Source of the DNA: a bacterium
GTDB taxonomy: Bacteria > Patescibacteriota > Microgenomatia > Daviesbacterales > UBA10151
Reading direction: 5' to 3'
Assembly (NCBI GenBank): GCA_021786105.1
Contig: JAJYNW010000013.1
Span: 1-40,869, forward strand
DNA length: 40,869 bases
In this document: positions 26,719 to 36,304 of the stretch, in pieces
How the letters are laid out: each line of letters opens with the position of its first letter
Position numbering within the stretch: position 1 is the first letter of the stretch
Translations under genes and position numbers: made by a program
Notes under the pieces: generated by a model
The model's database searches: none
The model's input: the letters and a program-made list of their open reading frames with translations, nothing else
Told to the model about the DNA's origin: nothing

Positions 26719-28098
26719 TCATTTCCCTTCCCAATGCCCCAAGCCCAAAAATTCCCGGATCCGATAGGACAAGTGTTCTTTTTTGAAAAACAAACTAGGT
26801 TTTAAACCAAACAAGCCAGCCAATATCACCACTACCCCGATCCCGACAAATATCGGCGCCGTACCGAATATATCAGCCAGGACGCCAGCCACCACAATCG
26901 GTACCAAAGATAATCCGGACATGGCCACCCCCAACACTGAAAAAACCTTACCCCGATCTTTCTCGGATGTGTTTTCCTGTAGCGTGGTTTGTGAGGGCAC
27001 TAAAATGGACACCATGGCAATCCCCAACAAAAATGATCCGACAAAAAGAATCTTTGATAAAGATGGTTGGTAAAAAAACGGCACCGGTCTGGCATGCCGG
27101 AAATATTGGATAGCCGGAGAAACAAACGGTGCAATGCCGACCAAAAACGCCAGTATTCCTCCCAGCAAGATCCCCTTGGCCACCAGCCTTCTTCTGACCA
27201 ACCTATTTCCGAACTTGCCCAAAATTACTCCTCCGGTCACAATCCCCAACCCTAGTGGGATGACTAAAACATAGGAGGCGTCGGTAGCTTTAATCTGTAA
27301 AGATTTTTCCAAAAACCCCGGCATGAGCACTGCCAAAATACCCGCCCCCATTTGCACGCCGGCCAGTATCACAATTGAGGTTAAAACCGGTAATTTTCCT
27401 CTAATCGATCTGATAGTATCCCGAATCTCCGCCGTACCGATTTTCCAAATATTGGCATAATGCTTTTCTTTCAAGGCTAAAATAAATTTTTTGCCCTGCT
27501 CGTCCGGGACAGCAGTGATGGAAGGAAACATCAAAGATAAGAAAAATGCTATTCCCAACACTATTCCGCCTAAGGCAAAGACAAAATCAATACCCAGGTG
27601 ATTAATCAAAGGACCGGCCAAACCAAAACCAATCAAAAAAGCCGAATAAAGGGTGGCAGAAAAGATAGAGTTGGCGGTTAATAATTGGTTTTTCTTAACC
27701 ACAATGGGAATAGCGGAAGCCTCAGCCGGGGCATAAAATTGGGCCAAAGCATTGATCAAAAAAGTCACCAGCAAAATCAACGGCAAACTACCCTTGACAA
27801 AAATCAGGCTTAAAAATAACAGGCTTAAACCAAAATCAATTCCCATGATAATCTTTTTCCGGTCGATCACATCCACCAATACTCCACTAAATAAACCCAA
27901 AATGACTGCCGGCAGGTAAATTGCCAAAATTAAAGCTGATACGGCCGTATTGGAATCAGTTAGTTTAAATACCCACAGGATCAGGGTGAAATTTAAGGAA
28001 TTAAAAGACAGTTGAACTAAGATCTGATTGACCCAAAGATTTAAAAACCCAGGGTTGGCAATCACCGAGGTAAATGTTGGTTTCTCGCTCATAGCCAT
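26719..28098 (-). CDS. MFS transporter
   Basis: About 12 hydrophobic segments; GLFSGVLVDVIDRKKIIMGIDF motif between TM2 and TM3. Confidence 0.85.
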   Translation of the reverse strand: MAMSEKPTFTSVIANPGFLNLWVNQILVQLSFNSLNFTLILWVFKLTDSNTAVSALILAIYLPAVILGLFSGVLVDVIDRKKIIMGIDFGLSLLFLSLIFVKGSLPLILLVTFLINALAQFYAPAEASAIPIVVKKNQLLTANSIFSATLYSAFLIGFGLAGPLINHLGIDFVFALGGIVLGIAFFLSLMFPSITAVPDEQGKKFILALKEKHYANIWKIGTAEIRDTIRSIRGKLPVLTSIVILAGVQMGAGILAVLMPGFLEKSLQIKATDASYVLVIPLGLGIVTGGVILGKFGNRLVRRRLVAKGILLGGILAFLVGIAPFVSPAIQYFRHARPVPFFYQPSLSKILFVGSFLLGIAMVSILVPSQTTLQENTSEKDRGKVFSVLGVAMSGLSLVPIVVAGVLADIFGTAPIFVGIGVVVILAGLFGLKPSLFFKKEHLSYRIREFLGLGHWEGK

Positions 28099-28106
28099 TG
28101 GATATT

Positions 28107-28194
28107 ATAACTCGCCAGAGTTACAAGAGCGAGATGTAATCGAAGCGATTATAACTCGCCAGAGTTACAAGAGCGAGATGTAATCGAAGCGATT
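28107..28194. repeat. Perfect 44-bp tandem duplication
   Basis: ataactcgccagagttacaagagcgagatgtaatcgaagcgatt x2 (28107-28150, 28151-28194). Confidence 0.95.
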
Positions 28195-28270
28195 AACAAC
28201 TTAAAAAAAGTAAACAGACTAGCTTTTCTCACATAATTGCAGTATATTACGGCTGAAAATAAATAAATCT

Positions 28271-29101
28271 ATGCTCGAATCACTACAAAAATCACCCGGC
28301 GACATATCTAAGATTAGAAGCACACCTGAGGAGGTAATAACGGAACGACTCTATTTGCTGCGAGGATTTGTCAACACAGGAAGAAGGTTAAGTATACTAG
28401 GAGTTGATGAAATAGCTCAGCACCTGAATGAGACACGAACCCGCTTTCCGCGTTTTTGGCCTGATCAGAACTACCAACCATCAGTAGGAACATTAAAAAT
28501 ACTGGCAAGCTCTTTTAAACTTACTGAACGGGAAGGAGAAATACTTGAGTCAGTAGTTTTAGGACAAACCTCAAAAAGAATAGGGACTGGCTTTCACCTA
28601 TCCCCTAAGACTGTTGAAAATTATAGAAACCACATACTTAAAAAATTAGACGTACGGTCGCACTCAGAACTAACAGTGAGAATGATAAACGATGGATGGT
28701 TTAATGCTGGTACATTAGCCCAAAAATTGGAATGTAGCACTGAAGAGGTCCAAGAACCAACCGGAGAAAAGAACGAAACAAGTGTTGAAATATCACAAAT
28801 CCTAACCATCACAGGAAAGCTTCTGAAAACATTTGAAACTATTGGACTTAAGAAAAAATTAGAATACAACGCTGGCGGAGTCCAAAAGTTAACTCCAGGA
28901 GAAGAGAGAGTTTTAAAAGCTATGGCTGAAAAAGGAGGCCGGATTCAAGATGTAGCTAACACTCTTAACCTTTCTAGCAAAACAGTTGAAAATTATTTAT
29001 ATAGAAGCCGCAGAAGATTTGGGGCAAAAAATAGCATCGAATTACTTATTAAGTTTATGGCAGAACAAGAAAGAAATAATGGAGCCCAAGATTATGTTTG
29101 A
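28271..29101 (+). CDS. Protein with two LuxR-type HTH domains
   Basis: LTEREGEILESVVLGQTSKRIGTGFHLSPKTVENYRNHILKKL and LTPGEERVLKAMAEKGGRIQDVANTLNLSSKTVENYLYRSRRRFG. Confidence 0.82.
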   Translation: MLESLQKSPGDISKIRSTPEEVITERLYLLRGFVNTGRRLSILGVDEIAQHLNETRTRFPRFWPDQNYQPSVGTLKILASSFKLTEREGEILESVVLGQTSKRIGTGFHLSPKTVENYRNHILKKLDVRSHSELTVRMINDGWFNAGTLAQKLECSTEEVQEPTGEKNETSVEISQILTITGKLLKTFETIGLKKKLEYNAGGVQKLTPGEERVLKAMAEKGGRIQDVANTLNLSSKTVENYLYRSRRRFGAKNSIELLIKFMAEQERNNGAQDYV

Positions 29102-29943
29102 CAACTGGGGCAAAAGTATGTACCACGACCAGCGAGTGTAATTTTTTTGACCTTGCCCGGGCAACTCTTACATGGATACCCTTCCTTCCAATAAACATTG
29201 GCATAATCCAAAAAGTAGCCCTTGCGTCCTTCCGCATCGACAAAATGAACTCGGGTGGAGCCGCCGTATTTAAGACCGTCCTGAAGCGCCTTAACGATTC
29301 CTGTATACAGCCTCTTGAATTGATCGTCAGACATATTGCCCACTTTGGTGCGGGGATCCAACCTAGCATTAAAACAAGCCTCGTTGGCATAGATGTTCCC
29401 CACTCCGGCCACCACCGACTGGTCCATGATCGCCACTTTCACCGGCTGAGTTTTATGCTTTAACAAATTCTGTTTTAAAACCTGCCAGGCAAACCCTTTG
29501 TCCAAAGGTTCCGGACCTAAATTCTTAAGTACGCTTTCCCTGGCCATCTGTTGGCTGGCCACCACCCTGACCCAGCCAAAACGGCGCTGGTCATTAAAAT
29601 ATAAATGTGAGCCATCGACAAAGGAAAATATTACCCTGGTATGCGGATTCGGCATCTGACCCAACATATCCTCAGTCGGATGCCCGCCGATAAATTTACT
29701 GTTGCCTTCCCATACCAGCTGGCCGGACATTTTTAGATGGAATAACAGGCTGACATTACCACTTAGATCCATGCCTAAAATCTTGGCTCTTCGCCAAACT
29801 TTGAGCACTTTTTGTCCCTCTGCTTGATTGGGATTTCCGATGAAAGATTTTGGGGAAAGAATCTGGATTTTTTGGATTTTTAACCCGATAATCTTTTTCT
29901 CTAAACCCAGTTTAATTGTTTCAACTTCGGGAAGTTCTGGCAT
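29092..29943 (-). CDS. mutM: Formamidopyrimidine-DNA glycosylase
   Basis: MPELPEVETIKLGLEKKI; VAGVGNIYANEACF; C-terminal zinc finger CKSCPGKVKKITLAGRGTYFCPSCQ. Confidence 0.96.
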   Translation of the reverse strand: MPELPEVETIKLGLEKKIIGLKIQKIQILSPKSFIGNPNQAEGQKVLKVWRRAKILGMDLSGNVSLLFHLKMSGQLVWEGNSKFIGGHPTEDMLGQMPNPHTRVIFSFVDGSHLYFNDQRRFGWVRVVASQQMARESVLKNLGPEPLDKGFAWQVLKQNLLKHKTQPVKVAIMDQSVVAGVGNIYANEACFNARLDPRTKVGNMSDDQFKRLYTGIVKALQDGLKYGGSTRVHFVDAEGRKGYFLDYANVYWKEGYPCKSCPGKVKKITLAGRGTYFCPSCQT

Positions 29944-30235
29944 GAGGATATTTTACTACATCGTGGTAAATAATCGCTGCCCTTTGAAAAAACTCTTCTA
30001 ATCTTGTAACAGCAATACGAAAATTCGGCAAGCTAATTTTGAAAGATTTGGTAGCTTGCTGCGACGCTTCAGGAGCTTCTGGTTTATCAATAGAAACCCT
30101 TAAAGCCTCCCGCCTTCTGTATTGAACTAAACTGAAATTCTTTGTATATCCAGGGGGCAGACCACAACGGTCTTCATTTCTTCTGTACCAACTCCTAACC
30201 TCTTTAACCGCTTCTCGTTGTTCAACCGAAGCCAT
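29921..30235 (-). CDS. Hypothetical protein
   Basis: 104-aa ORF just upstream of and overlapping mutM. Confidence 0.45.
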   Translation of the reverse strand: MASVEQREAVKEVRSWYRRNEDRCGLPPGYTKNFSLVQYRRREALRVSIDKPEAPEASQQATKSFKISLPNFRIAVTRLEEFFQRAAIIYHDVVKYPHARTSRS

Positions 30236-30295
30236 ATTTTAATCTAGACCCTTTCTTGAAATCTTGTCAATACCAACTTCTGCTATACTTTAATC

Positions 30296-30880
30296 ATGCT
30301 CAATGAAAACTTTGTGATCGTCGGGTTTATTATTCAAGCGTTGGGCAGTATAAAATATCTTACTGAAACGCTTCAGGGAAAAGTTAAACCAAATAAAATC
30401 ACTCTCTTCTTGTGGTCACTGGCTCCACTAATTGCTTTTGCTGCCGAAATTAAGCAAGGCGTGGGCATTCAATCATTGCTGACTTTTGGCATAGGTTTTT
30501 TCCCTTTATTGATTTTTGTTGCCTCATTTTTTAATAAGAAAGCTCATTGGAAATTGAGCAGCTTTGATTTCGCGTGCGGAGGCCTATCTCTAATTGGTCT
30601 ACTCCTCTGGTATATAACAAAAACAGGTAACATCGCGATAATCTTTGCCTTGCTTGCCGACGGACTAGCCTCCCTGCCCGCAATTATCAAAACCTACCGT
30701 TATCCGGAAACTGAATACAGCTGGACATATTTTGCCGCCTTTATTAGTGCATTACTAACCATATCTACCATCAAAGTTTGGAATCTGGCCAATTATGGTT
30801 TCCCCTTTTCAACCATAGTTATTAACTTTACTATTTTCTCTTTTGCCCAATTCAAATTCGGCAAAGTTAAATCAGCTTAA
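30296..30880 (+). CDS. Multi-pass membrane protein, PQ-loop-like
   Basis: Repeated hydrophobic segments; QALGSIKYLTETLQGKVKPNKITLFLWSLAP and LADGLASLPAIIKTYRYPETEYSWTYF. Confidence 0.6.
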   Translation: MLNENFVIVGFIIQALGSIKYLTETLQGKVKPNKITLFLWSLAPLIAFAAEIKQGVGIQSLLTFGIGFFPLLIFVASFFNKKAHWKLSSFDFACGGLSLIGLLLWYITKTGNIAIIFALLADGLASLPAIIKTYRYPETEYSWTYFAAFISALLTISTIKVWNLANYGFPFSTIVINFTIFSFAQFKFGKVKSA

Positions 30881-31679
30881 CTAACCTGCCGCTTCTTAAA
30901 GCATTCCTGAGAGTATAGCCAAAAAAGGCTAAAGAGGCAGTCAGGTAGATTGCATTCAAAATCAAGGCCGCCCAAAAGTTATTATAGTCAAACTGGCCGG
31001 TTTTAAAAGCAAACCTCATCCCCTCAAAAACATGAGAAATAGGAATCACAAAAGCGATCTTTTGAAAAATAGGCGGCAAAATAGAAATAGGATAAAAAAC
31101 TGCCGCAAAAGGCTGAATAAAGAAGGGTAAAATCCAAGTTAATGGTCCGATTGAATGCCCGTACCTTAAAATCAAGGAGACATTAAAAATTCCAAAAGCT
31201 ACGGCAAAGATAAATAGATTAACCCAAAGAAGAGCTAAACCAAACCCCAGGCTGGTAATTTGGAAATTATAAAAGATCCCGGCCATCAGCCACATCGATG
31301 TTAAGGCAATCATGATTTTGATAAAACTGATCGCCAAAAGCCCAGTGATAAATTCCAAAAATGTGATAGGCGAGGCAAAAAGATTAATAACATTACGGTC
31401 CCAAATTTCAAACATAAAATTTACCCCAATATCTGTCGAGACTTTTTCAAAAACTACCCACAAAATCATTCCTCCCAACAAAAATGCTGCAAAGGTTTGA
31501 GACTGAATGCTTTGTACATATGTGGACAAAAATCCCCACAAAATCAATACCAGCACCGGTGAAATTATCACATCAAAAAACCTCTCCAGTTGATGCATAG
31601 TTGTAAAAATGTGACGTAAAATAATGGCAAAAACTCTATTAAAGTTCATCTGTCCCCCTCGATAAATGAATGAACACAT
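30867..31679 (-). CDS. ABC-2 type transporter permease
   Basis: Hydrophobic ORF; LILWGFLSTYVQS; overlaps ATPase gene. Confidence 0.82.
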   Translation of the reverse strand: MCSFIYRGGQMNFNRVFAIILRHIFTTMHQLERFFDVIISPVLVLILWGFLSTYVQSIQSQTFAAFLLGGMILWVVFEKVSTDIGVNFMFEIWDRNVINLFASPITFLEFITGLLAISFIKIMIALTSMWLMAGIFYNFQITSLGFGLALLWVNLFIFAVAFGIFNVSLILRYGHSIGPLTWILPFFIQPFAAVFYPISILPPIFQKIAFVIPISHVFEGMRFAFKTGQFDYNNFWAALILNAIYLTASLAFFGYTLRNALRSGRLVKLI

Positions 31680-32394
31680 CCCGCAAATTCGGTTCTTCCC
31701 CTTCTAATTTGAGTACATTTTGTGTCAACTCCAAAGGCGTACCCCGGGCAATAATCTTGCCGTGATTGATAAAAATCACCTGGTTGGCAATTTCTTCTAT
31801 TTCCCACATATTGTGGGAGGTATATAAAACAGTAATCCCCTCTTCTTTCTGGATCCGTTTCAGCAAATTAATTCCTTTATCCACCACATCTGGATCCATC
31901 GAAGCCATTGGTTCGTCCAAAAGCAGCAACCGAGGCTTATTTAGCAAAGCTTTACAGAGGCTGGCCCTGGCCCGAAGACCGGTAGAAAGATCGCGCGTGG
32001 CTTTATCTTTCAGATGTGTCATTTCAAAGATATCCAAAAGCTCATTAATCCTTTTTTTAGCCTCAGGTACTTCGTACAACTTGGCGTATACATATAAATT
32101 CTCCCAAACAGACAAATTCCATGGCAAATAAAAATCTGCCGAGGCGTAATTTACTTCTTTAAAAATCTCGCTCCTATTTTTTATTACGTCTTTACCAAAA
32201 ATATTTATTTGGCCTGAATCAGACACAATCAAACCCAAAATACAATAAATCGAAGTAGACTTCCCTGCCCCATTCGGCCCCAAAAACCCCAAAATCTCCC
32301 CTTCCTTTATTTCAAAAGAAATATCATTAATGGCTGTAAAGTCATTGAATTTTTTAACCAGATTTTTAACTTCCAGTATAACTTTTTTATCCAT
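31639..32394 (-). CDS. ABC transporter ATP-binding protein
   Basis: GPNGAGKSTSIYCILGL Walker A; LSTGLRARASLCKALLNKPRLLLLDEPMASMDP. Confidence 0.93.
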   Translation of the reverse strand: MDKKVILEVKNLVKKFNDFTAINDISFEIKEGEILGFLGPNGAGKSTSIYCILGLIVSDSGQINIFGKDVIKNRSEIFKEVNYASADFYLPWNLSVWENLYVYAKLYEVPEAKKRINELLDIFEMTHLKDKATRDLSTGLRARASLCKALLNKPRLLLLDEPMASMDPDVVDKGINLLKRIQKEEGITVLYTSHNMWEIEEIANQVIFINHGKIIARGTPLELTQNVLKLEGEEPNLRDVFIHLSRGTDEL

Positions 32395-32405
32395 ATACTT
32401 TTCCT

Positions 32406-32524
32406 AGTCATCCCGACGAATGTCGGGATCCAATTAAACACGAGCGGTAAAAGTATTCAAGTGGAAAGTTTAAATTTCCAACCACCCACTTCTAAATTGG
32501 ATTCCTGCCTTCGCAGGAATGACA
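32406..32524. repeat. TGTCAT-type palindromic element upstream of ABC ATPase gene
   Basis: GTCATCCCGACGAATGTCGGGATCCAATT...AATTGGATTCCTGCCTTCGCAGGAATGACA. Confidence 0.85.
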
Positions 32525-32563
32525 AATACTATTGTAGATTAGATTAAAACTAATAACTAGAGG

Positions 32564-33556
32564 TTAGACGGATTTTATAGATCTGGCTTGGGAGACTTTT
32601 TGAGCTCTGTCATAAAAAGCTTGTTGGGCAGTGGGAACACTTTCTTCTTTACCAACCCAAGTAGTTAAGGCTTCATCCTGCAGCGCCCGGCCATAGGAAT
32701 AAGACAATTGCCAGGGGCCGCCAATTTTGTTAATTTCAGCCAGGTTTTCCGTAGCCTCATCCGGGCTTTGACCACCTGACAAAAAGACTATTCCGGGTAC
32801 TTCAGCCGGCACCACTTCCTTAAATGTTTCCACGGTGGCTTTGGCAATCTCTGAAGCGATGGCTTTTACAGTAGATTCTTTGCCGGAAATCACCATATTC
32901 GGCTTTAGAATCATTCCCTCTAAAATCGCTTTATGAGCTGTTAATTTAGCAAAAACCGCTTTCAAAGTCTTTTTAGTCACTTCCTGGCACCTAGCCAAGT
33001 CATGCCCCCCATCCATCAAAACTTCCGGCTCCACAATCGGCACAATATCTTGTTCCTGGCAAAGGACAGCATATTGAGCTAAGCTTTCTGCATTAGATTC
33101 AATACAAGTATCAGACGGTATTCCCGCCCCAATGGCAATCACTGCCCGCCATTTGGCAAACTTGGCACCCAATTCCTTATACTCTGCTAATCTATCCCGC
33201 AGTCCGTCTAACCCTTCCGTAATCTTTTCCCCCGGAAAATTAGCCATATCTACAGCCCCTTTATCAACTTTAATACCTGGTAAAATTCCTTTACTTTGCA
33301 AATATTGTGGGACCGGCTGGCCGTCAATGGACTGCCGGATGGTTTCATCATACAAAATTACCCCGGAGATAAACTCCTCTACCCCAAGGGTGGTAAACAA
33401 CATTTGCCGGTAAGCCAGGTTGGTTTCCGGATTGGATTGTACGCCGATCTTTTCCAGCCTCTTTTGAATGGTTTTTGTGGATTCATCAGCCGCCAGAATG
33501 CCTTTACTCGGCGCCACCATTGCTTGAGCTGTTGTTTTTAAAACATTAATATCCAT
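32564..33556 (-). CDS. Fructose-bisphosphate aldolase class I
   Basis: GILAADESTKTIQKRLEKIG; PIVEPEVLMDGGHDLARC; EGMILKPNMV; VFLSGGQSPDEAT. Confidence 0.93.
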   Translation of the reverse strand: MDINVLKTTAQAMVAPSKGILAADESTKTIQKRLEKIGVQSNPETNLAYRQMLFTTLGVEEFISGVILYDETIRQSIDGQPVPQYLQSKGILPGIKVDKGAVDMANFPGEKITEGLDGLRDRLAEYKELGAKFAKWRAVIAIGAGIPSDTCIESNAESLAQYAVLCQEQDIVPIVEPEVLMDGGHDLARCQEVTKKTLKAVFAKLTAHKAILEGMILKPNMVISGKESTVKAIASEIAKATVETFKEVVPAEVPGIVFLSGGQSPDEATENLAEINKIGGPWQLSYSYGRALQDEALTTWVGKEESVPTAQQAFYDRAQKVSQARSIKSV

Positions 33557-33610
33557 CTTCTCTTATTATCCCACACTTAATACAGAACCTGTACCAGTAA
33601 TTATTTGTAT

Positions 33611-33635
33611 AGTCCCTGACTTCGCAGGGATGATT
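33611..33635. repeat. Degenerate half of a TGTCAT-type element
   Basis: agTCCCTGacttCGCAGGGATgatt. Confidence 0.5.
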
Positions 33636-34616
33636 CTAGTGGTGCGTTTTGGTATTTATATTTGCACCACTGGAATCAACTGTCAAGGTTATAACCTCAT
33701 TCCCACTATCTTTTTCTGTTACTCTTGGCAGATCAAACCATTTATTATCACCGGTGATTGAAGATATTGATACCAAACAATCCTCCTTTTTACCGGCCAC
33801 CAGATCCTCTATGGTCCATCTTTTGGCCTCGATCTGTTTGTCTGGCCGCCAAGCTCTCCCCTCGCCAACCGCGCCCAATGCTTTGGCCGCCACCGCCGCC
33901 AATATTCCTTCTTCAAACCCGCCAATTCCCATGACCAGATGTATTCCTTTTTTATGCTCTTTAGGATCGACACAGGACAGAATTGAGGGTAAAAAGTCTC
34001 CGGCTTTCACTAATATTAAATTAACTCCAAATTTCTGGCAGGCATTAATATAGTGGGCATTCCGGTCCCGGTCCATCATTACAATATTAATTTCTGCCGG
34101 CTTTATCCCAAACACTTCCACCACTGTGGCCAAATTTTCCTCAATCGGTTTATTTAAAGAAATTTTTCCCTTCAGCTGGGGCGGACCAAATAATTTGTCC
34201 ATGTAATCAATATCGGACGGTGTTGGCATTAAACCCTGATGCGAACCCACAGCGATTACTGACATGGCTCCCGAAGTATTTAATTTGGCAGCCTTGGACC
34301 CTTCCACCACATCATTAACCATATCCAGCTTGTAATCACCGGAACCAAAAGTTCCCATCAAAGTCGGCAAGGCTTCCCCGTACTGGTGAATATGCTTCCT
34401 GCCTTCTGAACCCACCACCTCCAGTACAAAGGGGATATCAGTCAAAGCCGCATACATAGCATCCACTCCCGCCTGATCAATCAGTTTTTCCCGGGCTTTG
34501 GATTCTTCCTCAGTTAATAAATCATGTAGTGTAAAACCTTTTTCCTGAATAAGCCTCCACACAGATAAAGCAGTTAATTCTGTAGCACGGTTGATGTGGT
34601 CTTTAACTTTTACCAT
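33636..34616 (-). CDS. GlpX-like class II fructose-1,6-bisphosphatase family protein
   Basis: Co-linear with GlpX: GDYKLDMVNDVVEGSKAAKLNTSGAMSVIAVG, DFLPSILSCVDP, MGIGGFEEGILAAVAAKAL. Confidence 0.78.
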   Translation of the reverse strand: MVKVKDHINRATELTALSVWRLIQEKGFTLHDLLTEEESKAREKLIDQAGVDAMYAALTDIPFVLEVVGSEGRKHIHQYGEALPTLMGTFGSGDYKLDMVNDVVEGSKAAKLNTSGAMSVIAVGSHQGLMPTPSDIDYMDKLFGPPQLKGKISLNKPIEENLATVVEVFGIKPAEINIVMMDRDRNAHYINACQKFGVNLILVKAGDFLPSILSCVDPKEHKKGIHLVMGIGGFEEGILAAVAAKALGAVGEGRAWRPDKQIEAKRWTIEDLVAGKKEDCLVSISSITGDNKWFDLPRVTEKDSGNEVITLTVDSSGANINTKTHH

Positions 34617-34625
34617 ATTTCAATA

Positions 34626-35153
34626 CTAAGTCTGTGACAACGGAAAACGAACTAACCCCACCGGTTGAACTCCCGGTCTATGCCACCATTCACGATTAAA
34701 CCTAATTCTTGCATCATCTAACCCCTCATCCCTTCTAATATCAAAATCTACCGGCCTGACACCTATCCTCATCCTGCCCAATGCTTCCCATAACTGGGCC
34801 TTATAGTCACCGGATAAATCATAGGCATTAAAACCCTCATCAGTTTCCCTATCCCATCGGTTAAAAACAACTAAACTAAGCTCCGATCGTCTCGGGGAAA
34901 CCAAAAACCCAATACCTTCGACTCCGGAAAGCTCTCTCATTTTTGAAATAAATTCTTCTAAAACTTGACCAGTTCCCTCTTCTTGTGGAGTTAATTTAAC
35001 TGCTTCTAACCTTTTATTAGTTTTTAAACTTGAATCTTCAATAAATTTAAGGCCTCTTCTTTCTGGAAATCCTTGTCGGGTATTACCCATTACAGTACGA
35101 AAATACTCTGCAAGTTGCGCTCCCTTCTTTACAGGGTCATCGTTATCTACCAT
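34626..35153 (-). CDS. Hypothetical protein
   Basis: 175-aa ORF in an otherwise empty interval. Confidence 0.5.
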   Translation of the reverse strand: MVDNDDPVKKGAQLAEYFRTVMGNTRQGFPERRGLKFIEDSSLKTNKRLEAVKLTPQEEGTGQVLEEFISKMRELSGVEGIGFLVSPRRSELSLVVFNRWDRETDEGFNAYDLSGDYKAQLWEALGRMRIGVRPVDFDIRRDEGLDDARIRFNREWWHRPGVQPVGLVRFPLSQT

Positions 35154-35188
35154 AATAAGGCCAATAATAAATCTTTACTAAAATCTTA

Positions 35189-36304
35189 TCAAGATTTCTC
35201 TATTAATTTCTTGTCTATTAGCTCTAGTATTTCCTTTTTAAATCTTTCTTTGGAAAACTTTTCGGCATTTTGGCGGCAAGCTGCTGGATCAAATTTGATC
35301 CCTTCAAACTTTTGCAAAGCTTCCACCAAGCTTTCAGTATTCACCATACCTGGACCACCATACAAAAGACCGGTTTTTTCATCTATCACTGTTTCCAGAA
35401 ACCCGCCGGAAGCCGGAGCAATCACCGGCGTACCGGTGGCCTGAGCCTCAATTGAAGTAATACCAAAATCTTCATCTTCGGAAGCTACAATTAAAGCTTT
35501 GGCATTTTGCAGCAGTTTCACCCTTTCTTCATCAGATACCCAGCCTAAAAACTGTACACTCTTCCCGGCTTTTTTCTTCAAGATCGCTGCCTCGGATCCG
35601 GTACCGGCAATCTTAAGCGGAAGACCTAATTTTGTCGCTGCTTCCACAATCACCTCTACCCCTTTTCCTCTAACCAACCTGTTAAGGGCCAGGAAATATT
35701 CCTCTTTGGTCTTTTTGATATGCAGCTCTTTCAAATCCACCGATGGATAAACCACCACCGACTCCCGGCGGTAAAACTTTTTAATCCTTTGGGCAATATT
35801 TTGGGAATTGGCCACTAAAATATCCGGCCGCTGGGACACCTCAAAATCATAAATCCGCATGAAATGATTAATAATCTCTCCGCCGATCCTGGTCCACCAA
35901 TGCTTTTTATAGTTAAAAGAGGTGACATAACCATATAAAAACCTGGGTGGAGTGTGAATGTAGCTAATATGCAGGGTTTCTGGTTTAGTGATAACAGCTT
36001 TAGCCAGGTGAGTTGCCGAAGAAGAAGAAATCACCAAATCATACTCGGACAAATCAAAACTCTCAAACATCATCGGCCCAAAGATCCGGAAGGGCGAGAG
36101 TAATCGGTTGGCAAAGGGAAACTTTTGAAACCAGGAAGGCCTGATATCCCAACTCTTTATCCTTTTACCGTTTTCCCCTAAGCCTTCAGGATTGTAATAG
36201 GCGGTAAAAACCGGCGCCTCAGGAAAAATCTCGTGTAAGACCTCCAGCACCCGCTCTGCTCCGCCATATTCCCTTAGATAATCATGAGCTAAGGCAACTT
36301 TCAT
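35189..36304 (-). CDS. Glycosyltransferase, GT4-like
   Basis: MKVALAHDYLREYGGAERVLEVLHEIFP; VVYPSVD; EDEDFGITSIEAQATGTPVIAPASGGFLETV. Confidence 0.92.
   Translation of the reverse strand: MKVALAHDYLREYGGAERVLEVLHEIFPEAPVFTAYYNPEGLGENGKRIKSWDIRPSWFQKFPFANRLLSPFRIFGPMMFESFDLSEYDLVISSSSATHLAKAVITKPETLHISYIHTPPRFLYGYVTSFNYKKHWWTRIGGEIINHFMRIYDFEVSQRPDILVANSQNIAQRIKKFYRRESVVVYPSVDLKELHIKKTKEEYFLALNRLVRGKGVEVIVEAATKLGLPLKIAGTGSEAAILKKKAGKSVQFLGWVSDEERVKLLQNAKALIVASEDEDFGITSIEAQATGTPVIAPASGGFLETVIDEKTGLLYGGPGMVNTESLVEALQKFEGIKFDPAACRQNAEKFSKERFKKEILELIDKKLIEKS

Noticed and set aside
28107-28194. 44-bp duplication as target-site duplication of an inserted MFS gene
   Set aside because: Both copies are adjacent on one side of the gene; no matching copy lies at the other end.
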